Positions 20,551 to 33,900 of a stretch of DNA of 64,000 bases are shown piece by piece. Within the stretch, counting starts at the first letter, position 1. Each line of letters begins with the position of its first letter. The notes beneath the pieces were generated by a model, which was given only the letters and a program-made list of their open reading frames with translations, made no database searches and had not been told where the DNA came from. This DNA is from Acanthopleura granulata (Eukaryota; Mollusca; Polyplacophora; Chitonida; Chitonidae). The stretch covers positions 18,911,672 to 18,975,671 of the forward strand of contig JABBOT010000004.1 of assembly GCA_016165875.1 (NCBI GenBank), in the 5' to 3' direction. Made by a program: the position numbers and the translations under genes.

Positions 20551-21932
20551 TCATACATGCAGGTTGGAAAACCGACAGGTCTAGATGCAACATAGCAAGA
20601 GGCAGTAATGATTATGATTTTCAGGTATTTAAGTATTCCTCTGTTTTACAAACCTATGTGTTTTATGTTATAAACCCATGCCATCCACCAATGTGGTGCG
20701 CAGATCTGTATACCACTAGGCATAGTGCATGAGCAATTCATCACATGATGGTGGTTTACGTCGATCATTCTGGTTTCTACCACCCATAAAAATGACTGAC
20801 ACTAATGAGGAAAATCAATGCATTCGTTTACATATAACATGGGTGGGTATATATACAATAATATTGTCCACATTCGATGACTTACTCCTGAAATATTTAA
20901 GATTTGCAGAGGACCCTAAGAAAGAACATTGAAGTAAAATAAAACCACTAATATTTTGTGGATAATTTTCATTACTGTATCATAGTCCTACACCTGTATT
21001 CTAAAATACAGTAATATGACCACCATTTCCGGTCGTAAACAAAGATATCACGCCTCACAAGTACATGTTACCATGATACTGTTACGTCACAACTTAAAAT
21101 TGGGATGTGTTGCTCTCCTTTGGCACCTTGCAAATGCACGCTATTGCTGGCAAGTTATTGGCAATTTTACGTGAAACCGATGCGTGCCTGTGATCATGTG
21201 CAGCTACGCATATTTCTGCAATACTCATTTCGTGCAACAGTGAGCAAGTTCACGTTCAACTGTGAGGTCATTTCTTCATATTATTACAGTTTTGACACAG
21301 TACTGTTTTCAGAGAACTTTAATTAAATGATGATTATTTAAACACGCATGTTTAAACTATGGTTTACAGGTCTCTGAACATCATGTAAAATTTTGCTAGA
21401 AATACGAGTTTGACGTTCGTGTGTTCCAAACTTTCTTACCTATGTATAGCCGGAGAGTTCTCTGAATTAAACTTGAAATTTCAACTTCTTACTTCTACAA
21501 ATTTCGTCGTCTGCTTCTTTCCGTCCAGATTATGTGCTGTTGTACAACAGGGGTGAAGCCCTTTTTGTTGCTTAGACTGTCATTAGTAAAATGAAAGTAT
21601 AACATATAAACTTTTAATATAGTGTAATCAGTATATCATTGATGAATGTTGCATTTTGGAACAAAGATAAGTCTTTATTTTTTCAAACTTGTAATGCTTT
21701 GAAGAAATATCTGCAAGAAAATACCCCCTCCATCAGGAGAGTCTAAGTTATATTAAAATGTCTGCAACAAAGGTGGCGCTGCTAAACAAACTCGTACTTT
21801 AACAATGTTATAAGATATCATGGGTGTAAAGGTACGAGTGTGTAAGAAGACGTTTCCATGATAAGTTGAGGCGGAATGTCGTCTTAACCGTTGAGCAATT
21901 TCTCTCATACTTTGCAGCTTATTAGCCAAAAA
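20551..21932. promoter_or_regulatory. Bidirectional spacer between the SYCE2-like gene and Wntless
   Basis: Both start codons face away from this 1.38-kb interval, so it should hold both promoters. An ETS-type site (TTTCCGG) lies at about 21026. A minus-strand segment ending in a donor-like AG|GTAAGAAAG near 21440 could be an untranslated exon of the SYCE2-like gene. No TATA box is obvious. Confidence 0.4.
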
Positions 21933-21940
21933 ATGGCGGG
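21929..21940 (+). promoter_or_regulatory. YY1-type AAAATGGCGG element overlapping the WLS start codon
   Basis: AAAAATGGCGGG contains the YY1/initiator-type core, and its ATG is the WLS initiation codon. Such an element at the start codon is common in TATA-less animal genes. Confidence 0.45.
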
Positions 21941-24900
21941 CGTTGTGCTAGAAAATTTAAGCTCAAGGAAACTCTATACTCTGGCAGCCGGACTGTTTTT
22001 GTTACTTGCTGCATTTTTTTTCGTGGGAGCAATCATTGGTAAGTTACTTGAGGAGCACAATCTCAGAATCAATTATCCAGTATCAGTCAATCTCTCAGTT
22101 AATCCCTGTAGTAATTTCCTTCAGTGACAGTGCAGTGCGAGATGGTCATTTGGATTGATTCTGTTACACGGTAATTTACACACAGGTGTTTAAGGTTTGA
22201 CAGTAATAAGCCTGCATATAATCAGAAGCCAGTCACTAACTTAACTCTAGTGAGCTCAACTCTAAATGATCAGCATGGGTGGTGAATAGATGTTGTCAAG
22301 CCCTATTATTCTTGTTTGTTTTTTCTTTTTTCACTTATTATTTAAATGTGGAAAAACACCAATCATACACACTGCCAGATTTGTAATAATGATGCCTGAT
22401 TGTAGCCTTCATTTAACTTGGAGTAAAAATTCTGACTAAAAATGCTTATGTTTACATGTAGGCTTATAACTGGATTCTGTGGATGGAAACCTCTTACAAA
22501 AACTCAGATCTCAAGTTTCAAATGGCCAAGCTGTACTTCATATGGAATAAAATGTTTAACAAGTTTGCAAAGATGCTTTCCAAGTAAGCAACTCTTAAGA
22601 GTTAAAGTACTGTAAGCTGAAAGCATTCTGGTAGCCATGTAACTTCCTTACATTATTATGCTGAGTTCTGATTAAAGTGAGTATGTTGCCTTACAAGGTA
22701 ATCAGTTTGAACCAAAGGAAGCTGAGAGCAACTAGGTGACCAGCAGTAGCAAAGATGAGGCTTGATCATGAAAACTCAGACTCGAGACATATTGCATCAC
22801 TGGTCTTTTCTTTGCTTATCTGCACAACCTACTCTCAAGCCCACATGTTGCAGTACAAGAAGTTCTGTCACTGTAACAGTCTAGATCCTACCAGGCATAT
22901 CACTTCATTTCAGATATGGTCAAAGTCAAAGTTGAAAGTGACGAGATGTACATGTATCAGGCTTCTGTACTGTATGCAGCCAGATGCTGTTTACATGAGA
23001 GGCCATATATGCCAATTAGTCCAATGCTCTGTTGCCTGACCCCTGATCTTGCAGTGTTACCTAAATGAGAAGCCTTCAGGTGTCAGGTTGCCCATCGGCC
23101 ATCCATCTGTCTGTCTGTCTGTTAACATTTGTTTCAAAGCGGTTCTCCTATTTTTGGCCAGTGTCAGCGAAACTGGGTTGAAGTTTAAATTACAAGATGC
23201 ATGATTTGTATTATATAGATGCACACTGCTGAGATTCGTCAGGTGGTAGATAAACTAAACTTTTTGTGGCAGCTGGCTCTGTTAAAGCATTGTAATCCTA
23301 TGCAGCCACCCATTTTGTTCATTTTTTGTGAGGTATGACATTTGAGACTGTACATGGGCTCTGGGAAAATTTCAAGTAAAAAGGAAGTTAAAAATAGAAA
23401 AAACGAGAACTGAGCTATTGCCAAAATCTTTAATGTTAAAAGAATGGCATGAATAACGTGCGCTTATGTTTATCCACCACTTGACGCATTCTGCTCATGC
23501 GCAGTTACACACTACTCAAAACTGCAATCTGATTTATTGGTTTTGAATTTCAGTGGTCCAGCAGGTTTAAACACTACTCCTGTCTAATTTCAACAATGCT
23601 TCGTTGAAGTGTACACTGCATGAAAAGATACATGATTCGTATTATCGATTTTCCATTCTGATAATCAGTTGTTTGTCACTCCATTCTTCCTACATATGTA
23701 GCATTATTTCAAAAACTATATTTTCCTACGGTTTGTGTTTGATGTCAGTGAAATTTGATATAATTGTAGTCATAAGTGTAACTGAATAAAGACCAGTTTG
23801 TCTCAGCTTATCAAAAATAGATATTATTTAAGCTAAAAAACTTTTTTTTATGTCTAAGTCAAGGAAATCCGAAATTTAGATGAACATTTTCTTTTGGAAC
23901 AGTGCCTACATCCCTTCTGTCAAAAATATGGACAACTTAAGTATAGATTTTTTGACATTTTTGACATTTTGATGCATGTGTTCCATACTGTTCATTGTTA
24001 AGAATTCAAATGTTACACTTACAGAAATTTGTGGTAGATAGTTTAGTTAATTTCAACTGTGGGTACATGTAGCTACACATTGTAATTCTTCAACCTTTTC
24101 GCTTGTTTGCAAGGTAGCTGTAATTCTTCAACCTTTTCGCTTGTTTGCAAGGTGTTTATTCAAGCATATTCTGAAGGCATTATGTTGTCTTGACTGATAA
24201 AATTATTCTTTTTGTGAAGTCCTGAAACTGGCCAATCCAACCAAAGTAGTTTTATCTCTAAAATCAAATTACAAATATGCATATATTGCATGGAAGGTTG
24301 CTCTTTCATGTGCGAAAAGGTTGAGGAATTAGGGTAAGGGGTGAACTTCCTGTTCCACTGTCTGCCATGTCTATATTTATCCCAGGGCCCTTTAGACAGA
24401 CAGACACACCTCTTCACCTCTTTTTCTGGTGATGGCAGACAGAGATGCTAAGGTGTTCACTTTGACAGAAATACCACACATTTTTGCCAAGGCTTTTATC
24501 AAACAGGGCTCTGAAGGGATTAAAACTGATCTTGTTTGTTAACATTATGCCCAGACGAATGTGAATGCAGAATCTGTTGAACTATGAACAAAAGTTCTTT
24601 GTTGCAGCCAGGGTACACATGTTTAGTTACAGGAACCACACAGCCTTTGTGTAATGTACTTCTTTGATGTTCAAAATTTTCACACTTATATATTATGTAA
24701 ATGGAAATTTAATAGAGAGCAAGAATAACGAGGTTAAGTATTATGGTGGATGCAATTTTTTGCTATCAAACACAAGATTACAAACTGAAATATACATGTA
24801 GTAGATGCACTTCCAGTATTTCTCTTAGATCCAGGAGAAATTCTTGACATTTTTGAGCAAACAGAAATTAATATTATATAGACTGCCAGGATTTCCTGTA

Positions 24901-27900
24901 TTAGGATCATACTGAATCTGTGTTTTCTAACTTTGGTCCTCATGACAAAATGATCTTTGCTTTATCTATCCAGTTTGTTACAAAATATTTTTGCTCAAGG
25001 TAGTGAAATGATAAGAAAATTAAAGTAAGCTCTATGGAACAGAGCTAACACCATGGTTCATAAGTATTTATGCTAATTAATACAGTTTAAGTGTTTCAAC
25101 ATTATCTAAATGAAGAATTCTCAAAAATGAAACCAGAAGTTTCCATGAATTTTGCCTGTGATGACAAGATAATATAACTGATGTGTCGTTGAATTAGCCA
25201 GATATGATATCCAGTAAGACAATTCTGCTGTTATAAAGTCCAAATGCCTCTTTTAAAAGTTTTGCTAAGTCACTTTTTTCATAACTTTCCTTAGTATTGT
25301 CCTGCAAAACTACAACAATGGTTTTAACACACATTTTTTTGTTTTGCACTCTGGAAAAGAAATTCACATTATCTTTATGTTTTTGACACTGAAATAACTC
25401 CTTAAGATTTACTGTCATAAATGTTCAATACAAGTGTTTTAAGTGTGTGCCCTGGAAGCTGTGAGATTTATTGCAACTGTTGATGAGTCATTTGTACATC
25501 AATGCAAGTGAATGCAGATTCCTTGGTGACCACTATATGTCATGTTATCTGCAAGAAAGAGCCATTCACAAGTTGGTTACTCATACATGATTTTATATAC
25601 AAACCTTGTATAATGTGGTTTCAGATTTCATTGTCTTTTTTCCCTTTTTTGAGGTATAGAGATTCAAGATTACCAACATTTATTATTATAATATGATTAG
25701 CTTATTGACATAGTCGTTAAGCAAGTTCAGATTTTTTTGTAATCATAAACATTATACATGTCTGTCCAAGTACATTTTAATGGTCCAGAAAGAAAGAAAC
25801 CATATTCCATGTGAGCAATGCTCTTCATACACACAAAGGCCTTTTACTTGAAAATGATTTAGAAGATAAAGGCCATGAAGTGCAATAGAAATGCCTCACC
25901 ACAAACACACACACACGTAGTCAACAAATCAGTGTATGTAGCCTTTCAGTGAGGGTGAGTGGTTTTTGCATTCACCATAGTTCTGATGTGCAGTTCATTT
26001 CAATTTGATCAGTGACCCAGGCGACTCTCGCCAATGTGATAGATTTGAGTTCAAATCCAGCTCATGCTTTCTTACTCTCCAGCTGTACTTGGAAAGGTCA
26101 GCTGGGGTCCTGTCAATTGTTGTGGGTTTCCCTTGGGCTCGGTCAAATTTCCTCCCACCATCATGGTTGTCGCCGTCGTATCAGTGAAATATTCTTGAGT
26201 ACTGGGTGAAATACTATTCAAATAAATAAAATAGTAAATTTGATTAACTTTGGTGTTTTTGACATACATAACATGTTATGAAAGACAGTTGTATGTATAG
26301 ATGTGCTTGGCTGTTAAACAAAGACAATTTTGCACAAAGGAGTCCAAAACTTATCTAAAACATGAAATACAGCTTAAACAAAGAATAAAATTTGTTTAGA
26401 AATTTGATCAAACAAAATATTTTGTTTTCTGATTCAAGCAAAATTTTTACATTTTACAGACCAAATAAGATAAAATATTATGCATTTGGCTTAAGGATGA
26501 ATACTTTCCCTCACAATGAAACTGCATGCCTGTGATTCTTTGAAAAGGTGGATAAAGTACAATGTATACATGTACTTTCTTTTTACCTGTGTGCATTATA
26601 CTCTGTCTGGCTTTTATATAGTACAGACTGTACCAGGGACACCCATTGTTATTGTTTGCATTCAGTAGATAAAGGGGTTACCCGAATTCGCCCTGGGGCT
26701 CTTTATTGATGTAGCCCTGTCTGTGCCTGTAACTTACACATAGGTGATGAAGCTTTTCCCTCTGGCATGGGATAGTCTTTATGTTCGGTTTTATTGCCCT
26801 TGTTCCCAAACCCACTCAGAAATAGAGTGTGTTCTAGGCTGAACTTCTCCCAGGTTAATCTATACCACCAAACTGTGGGTTATCTCTCTCTAAACTCTCT
26901 GGTGTAGATATAAGGGTCTTGTGTAATCCCATACATGTACACGTGTGTCAAGAATAAAGCTACAGTATCTTTCAGAATGAAACAGGTATGTAACAAAGCT
27001 GTGGGATGTTAAAAATTTGGTTATTTCACATATGCTCTAGGTTTGTGAGTAACCATCTCTTAAACCACTTAGCTAAATCTACAGGTTGTATTTTTCAACA
27101 TATTCAAAGTATTCTCTGATCATTTGTCAAAACAGTTATGGAAAGAAAATTTGTAATATTGGCTATAAATACTTCCATCTGTGCATGAAAATACATAATA
27201 TTAATTTAACAAAACTAGGATTCAAGTTCTCACCATGGTTTCTATACATGGTCTTAAACACTATGATAACGTCTCATTCTGATCGGCCATTTAAGCTGAC
27301 ATTCATTGATGTAATCTCTTGTGAAAGACCCAGGGAATAATGCTCTCTCAGTCCATGGTATATGTTCACTGGTCCTGTTTGCTGGTATACATGAGGTTTT
27401 GGTGCAAAGCTAGCCAGAGTTTGGGAATTTATAGGTTTCCCTGCTCTCAATGCTTTTGGGGCCTTGGTCACAATAAGGCAATGATGATGCTCAAAGTCAT
27501 CATGTGACCATTTATTGATGTTGAAGACCACTTGTTTTACACCAGTGTGCATAAATCTTTACTTCTCATGGAGCAAAGTTCATCAGTGACTTACCACAAC
27601 TTGGTGGTTTACCCCAGGCACTCGTTTCCTCCATATCACCCATAAAACTAACTACCATCACATAAGCAAACAGTTCATGATTATGGCATTAAGAAACAAT
27701 AAAATGATTAAGTAGACAATCAGGTCCACACCCATCTTATGTACACCAAGTTCTTGTGACTCATCTAGTGATTCCATGTTTTATGTTTAAAATGCCTACC
27801 ATCTAAAAATTGCCATCATAATGCTGCAGTATGGTCTGCGTTTACATGTATATCATTGCTTGTGTAATTTGACAGATGGTATATCCAGGTAAGTTCTGTT

Positions 27901-30900
27901 GATAACTAAAATGGAATTCAGATTCTAGTATTTATTAAGCCTCTCTTTCTACTGGCAGAATTATTATTGAACTACATGTACATACATGTGCACTCTCAAC
28001 ATCACTCCGTCAGAGGGAAATATTGTACAAATTTGATGCATACCAATTAGTATCTTAATTATGAATTTAATGCAGTGTATTTGAACAGTACTGGTGGAAA
28101 TACTTTCAGTCTATGTACAAACATCTAAAGAGGGAACATTACAAAGTCTGCAGGTTTCATGCAAATGAATTACATGTACTTTGAGCTAAGCTGGTCCAAT
28201 AACAATTAAGTGCTTTTTTTTTTTGTCACCTACTGGCCAGATATTTCCTAAAGCTGGTACACGGCAGAGCTCTCCCAGTATATGCAAAGATAAAGAGGTG
28301 ATGTCCCATTGTGATTACATGCATGTTACATCTAACTGCTTTAACATGCTTGTATTTTAAAACTGTGAATATTTAAGTGTAATTTATTATGGTTGTGTCA
28401 GCTGAACTGCAATGCTTTCAGTTGTATAGACAATTGTTAACATGCTTTTCCTGTTTGTGTATAAGGTATAAAATTATGGAAGTTAATTTCTTTGTGAAAA
28501 TACTTATTTTCAAAATAAATCTTCACAGTTGTCCAGTTCATTGCAGTATGGAAAAGGTAATCTCTTTGTGTTCTTAAACTGTGGGTGATGGTGACTCTCA
28601 TTCATGATTTAAAAAGTATAACGTTTTTTTTGTTTATTTTACGTATGTAAAAATTACAGAAAAATGAAATACATTCATCACCATGTACATGTACCGGTAT
28701 CTACCAGTATAAATTTTAGTTTCTTATGAGAAACCTTTGCAGGTTGCTGTTACAGTGAAACATAGAGAGTTGGGTTGATCATAACCCTGCTTAGTACTAT
28801 AATATAAATTCTGTGTAATGACAAGTAACCAGCAGAGGGATTTGCATTGTTTATTGATGCTTTGTTTTCATATTCTTTACGGAATCCTCAGTGTGGATTT
28901 ACCCTGTTTGTTAAGTCATTTGCCTTATTGTCTGGCTTTAACTTTTCAGCCCCATCACCATCAAATGTACAACAGATCTTGGGAAAAAAATGCATTCTGC
29001 CGAGGGGCAAGGACTATTGGAAACACTGGTCTATCCCTCGTAAGCTTGGAGAATGTAACAGTGTGGCAAATTTCCATGATAAAATTATAGATAAAGAGGA
29101 GATCGACGCACATGAGATTGTGTTTTCATTCTGGATTCCTGGCATACGAGATAAGCGACAGCTGGCCATGTCACCCTGGTTTCAGACCATTCTCGGCCTT
29201 CTGATGTTAGAGGTTGAGTTTAACCCGCAAAATGAACATAGTAAGCTCATTATCATATTTGAAAACTGCTAAATCTACTAATGTGGAGCATGGGTTTTTA
29301 TGAGCAGAAATGTTCTGTTTTAAAAATGCATTTCTGCTTCAAAATTTAATAGAGTATATGAATGATTATGGTTGAACTCCAATTTTAATAGTCACATTGC
29401 TTTAACATCGCATACATGACATTTACCCAAATTTAAATTAGATGAACTATTAATTCTTCAGAATGGTTTTGATAAAGAAAGAGAACCTTACCTGATTCCT
29501 GTGTTTATGAACAGCAGATATTGCTCTATTTTGTTATGCCATGTGAATGTCAATAAGGTATCTCAAAACTTTATAGTGAAAATTCTTCCCCGGATAATTG
29601 TCAGTGAACAGTGTTGACATCTAAGATTTCCAAACCTTCTGTATTTTTTTTATTTCATTAAATTTTGTAGAAAAGGATGATTTAAAGCTAGAACTTAAGC
29701 TTGGGTATCGGAGTGCTTCAGACAAACCTACGGAATGGAAAAACTTGGCAAATTCGACTGAATCACGAAAATTGGAATGCTCAATAGATCCAGATCAGGT
29801 AGGTCATTGGACAGGCTACAAGTGTTTAGGCCTGTGATTCACAGGACATTTTTTTTTTGATTACGAGGCACTATGGCACATTTGAAGGCTTTTTTGGAAA
29901 CACTTTGATCCTTTCTGGCACAGAGTGCCAGTGATGAATGTTATTGCTAGTACCTGTGTATGAACACATCACTTTTAGCTCTAGCGATCGAAGAGCTTAT
30001 GTCCTCCATCTTTCTTCTGTTTGTCCATTGTGTGTTTACTTTTCCCTCAAAATGCTACTTCTTCTACAGTTTTTGTCCAATTTCAACAAAATTTGGTTCA
30101 CTCTAGATGACATCACGATACATAATTCGTAGTATTGATTTTCAGTTTAGATAATTGGTTGTCCGCTTGTCTGTCCATTGATCCACGATGTTAACATTTC
30201 TCTTAAAACACTACTACTCCTACAGTTTTTTGTGATGTCAACGAAACTTGTGTGAAGGGTAGATTAGATTGAGATACATCACTCGTAATATCGGTTTTCT
30301 ATTTGGATGATTGGTTGTCCGTCTCTCCGTTCAGCCAGCACATGCTAACGTTTCTTTCAAAATGCTACTACTGTTACAGTTTTGTCCAGTTTCAACAAAA
30401 CTTGGTATAATTGAATCAAGGTGCACATTTCGTAATATTGATTTTCAATTTTGATTGTCCATTATACATACATACATAAAGCAGCTCGGTGATAATTTTG
30501 TCTCAACCAGTAGAGCTACTGTCTCATCAGAGACTCTGGTTTTATAAGCTCTGCTGGTCGAAGGTTATGTCCGGATTGCTGTGTATTTCCTAGTCTTGAT
30601 TTTCAATTTTGATCGCCTGTTGTTTGTTATACATAAATAATTTTGTATCAACCAGTAAAACTACTGTCTCATCACAGAGTGTGGTTTGCCTGATTGATTT
30701 GATTGGAGTTTTACACCACGACCAGCGGCTAAGCAGTCTTAGTGATTCATTTTCTGCTTGGAAAACTGTGAAACTGCAGGCGGCCCTACATTGTGGTTGA
30801 ACTTGAGCTATATACCCTTATATCTGCTTTTGACTGCACTAAGATGGCCAGATGGTGTGAGCATCAGTAAAGAGACCTTGAGATCGAAACCAAGGCATGT

Positions 30901-33900
30901 CATACATTCTACTTTTATGCCATACATGCCTTTAGCAGTCTTGCTATATCCTCTCTTTGCTTGTGGAAGGGTAGGTGTCCATATGACAGGTTTTTATATA
31001 TCATGTCTTCTATTTTGACTGGAATGAAGGAATATGATAAGTATGTCATTGAAATCATGTGATTGAAATAATGTTAAAAGCAGCACTAAATTAAAGACTT
31101 AAATGTACAATCTGTGTTCATTCTTTGCAGAGGGTTCCAGGGGCCATGTATAATTGTTCTATGTTGTCGTTGTTTGAGCTGGGTAGCTGTGCTCACGACT
31201 ACTATCTCCTGAACCTTCGCTTACCAACTTCTGAACAGCAGAATGAGGACATAGGAGAAGTGAAGGAAGTTTGGCTTGTGGTAGGTATGAGCCTGGATGC
31301 CTTCGCTTTTGAAACAGTCTTAGATGTCAAAGAAAGTAGATGATTGTCTGGCATATAAAATTTTGTATATATAGTTGTATAGGCCTAAATGTACAAAAAA
31401 GTGAAAAAACTCCTAACATAATTGTGAAAAGTTTTTTGCCAGTCTTATGTTTGTATGCTAATTCTGTACAAGACTTTGCAGGACCTTTGGTTTAATGCCT
31501 CCATATTCATTTTATCTACATATTATAGACCAGTGCAGGTACCTGGCTTAGACATGTTAAGCAGTGGCCCATTGTGTGTTTGAATCAAGTTCTTGCTGTT
31601 TTTTCTGTGACTGTAAAACAATAAGTTTCTGTACCTGGGGAATGGTTACTTTGACCACATTGTTTACCACTCATAAAACCTGGCGGTTATCATATAAGTA
31701 AGAAATTCTGGTATTCAGTGTTGATCACAGAACAATCAGTTGATCAATTAGACTATTATAGACCTGTGAACATTGTGAAATCATCCAGAATAACTACAGA
31801 TGGAAGCATAATTTTCATATCATGCATCATTTTTATTATTTTTTTTTTTTTGCAGGTTATCCACCAAAATGGAGGTTTCACCAAAGTCTGGTTTTCTCTG
31901 AAGACTGTGATGTTTCCGGTGGTCCTGTTAGCTTTAATTTGGTATTGGAGAAGAATCAGACATCTGAAACGCAGTCCAACTCTTTTGGAAAAGTAGGTTG
32001 ATTTTTTGAAACAGTTGAAGTTGTCTACAGTGTGGGTAAAATTTTATGGATCACTTTCAGGGAATAGGGAACATTCCTGTGCTTTTATGCAGTTTGTGTG
32101 GGTGGGAAATGTTGAGCGATCACGTGCATTTTCATGGATACTGAATGTGCTCTGTCAATGTCTTCTTCCCGTTTCTGCCTTTTCATATATTTCCAGGACA
32201 ACACAACTCAGTTACATAAGTATATATAAATGAATGTAAAGGTGCTTGCTGGTCTGGGTTGCAATTTAGGTACATTTGTTTACAGACTTATACAGGAATT
32301 CAGATAAGAGCTGGTCATTGGTCACAGTCCTATCTATTTTTTAAATTGAGCAAGTTGGTTTCGGTCATTTGACCCATACTTTTTTTAGCATGTAATGTTT
32401 ATTTTAAATCAGTGATAGATTCACCAGATGCATAACATCTGTGTTCACCCTCTGACGTAACAGTGACCTTAATACGTCTATTCCAGCCTGCTGGTACAGT
32501 AAGATGTTCATCACTCGAACTGATTGCTCAAAACTTGCCCCATTTAAAACATCAGATCTGATTGGATATAATGCACTTGGTCAGCCATGCTGCTGCGAAA
32601 GAAATTTGGTAGATAGCTCTCTCGTGTAAAATCTTGATTTCAGTAACGTAACAGAAATGTAACAAAGCTCAGTTTCGGTGCCGTCAACAGTCTTCAAAGT
32701 ACGTGACACACTGTTTTTTTTGTTCGCCTTTGAGAAAACCATTTCTTTGCAAAAGGCATCCCTTCAGTCATAGCTGTAACACTTCATGTTGCTGTTGCAT
32801 TGAAAAAAAGAAGTCATGCCTTGGTGTTGTTTTGAGGACACAAACAGCCCTGACTTTCGGCAAAAAATGTCCCTGCTTAAGTAAAGCTGACACAGAAGTA
32901 AACTAAATATTAGCAAGGGCATCGTAGCAACTCGCTAGGAATTTTGAATGAAAGAAAGTTAATGTTCAACACGTTAGTTGTTGAACAGGGAAGGTAACTC
33001 ACTTTCGATATTAATTCACGGCATATTTAGAGAAATAACGGCAGAAAGGTTTTTCAGTTAAGTCTTTCACTGAAATCCACTCATAAATGTAATGTATCAT
33101 GTATGTATGACATTGTTAACATTTATTTTAGTCGAGTTCTACTTTTAACTTCTTTTTATTCTATCCCAACCTGTAAGTGTAATTTTGCCAGCCATGCTAC
33201 TGGTTTCCCCCTTGTTTTTCAGAAAAAGTCTTATTTTTTGTTCTTCTCAAAATCAAATCAATTAAAGAGTGAAACTGTGAAGTGAGTATCTATAGAAATC
33301 TATTGATAATTACACCATGCAAAATAAAGGCAAATTTCAGCATCAAATCTGATTCCACATTGGTCAGTAATAATTTTTTAAACTCAGTTTAGCATCCCCA
33401 GAAAACTCAATTATTTCAATTTCCATTTGTACTGTTTTGAATTTTATGAATCCCTGTTATAGTCTTTGGCAAAAAACAAAGACATGGGTGGACTGATTGG
33501 GTTCCTTAGTGTCTAGAAACTGTTAAAAGATTTAAAAAGTAAAGATTTTTTACTGGGTTGTTTTATGCGGAAAGCTCTTCAGTGTTTATTTTATTTTCCT
33601 TTGTCATTTTTAAAGCTTTTGAAAGGACTTTCAATGTAAATGTATGACAGACATGTCAGTACTAATGTATTTCACTGTTCCTTACACTACAAGGAATAGT
33701 AGTCATGATAGTGCCTCCGGAATTATGACCGATCAAATCCTGAAATGACTCGTTGAATTGGGTGTGTTCAGGACAAATGTCCTATAGGTTGCCGATCCTA
33801 ACAAAATCATTGTATATAACATTTACAGTCTAACTGCGTTGTTGGCCCAAGCTATGCTCTGCCTGCTCATTTATATACGTGTATCAGTTTGTGTTTCCTT

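Larger units (their letters stand above)
22039..28949 (+). other. WLS: WLS intron 1 (6.9 kb), repeats only
   Basis: Donor TTG|GTAAGT and acceptor TTTTCAG|CC. The intron carries a dispersed repeat block at 23097 to 23790, a 38-bp tandem duplication at 24081 to 24153 and a SINE at 26008 to 26232. No embedded gene was recognised. Short open frames at 22755 to 23039, 25194 to 25418 and 27274 to 27552 lack family features. Confidence 0.8.

Noticed and set aside
22755..23039. 94-codon plus-strand frame in WLS intron 1
   Set aside because: No motif and no splice or promoter context; runs into a repeat block.
25194..25418. 74-codon minus-strand frame in WLS intron 1
   Set aside because: No start context, splice signals or family features; composition is that of AT-rich intron DNA.
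27274..27552. 92-codon minus-strand frame in WLS intron 1
   Set aside because: Looks moderately protein-like, but no motif, no splice sites or neighbour supports it; perhaps an old repeat.
30690..30770. SINE-like TTTGATTGGAGTTTTACACC in WLS intron 3
   Set aside because: Similarity stops after about 25 bases and no other SINE block follows.
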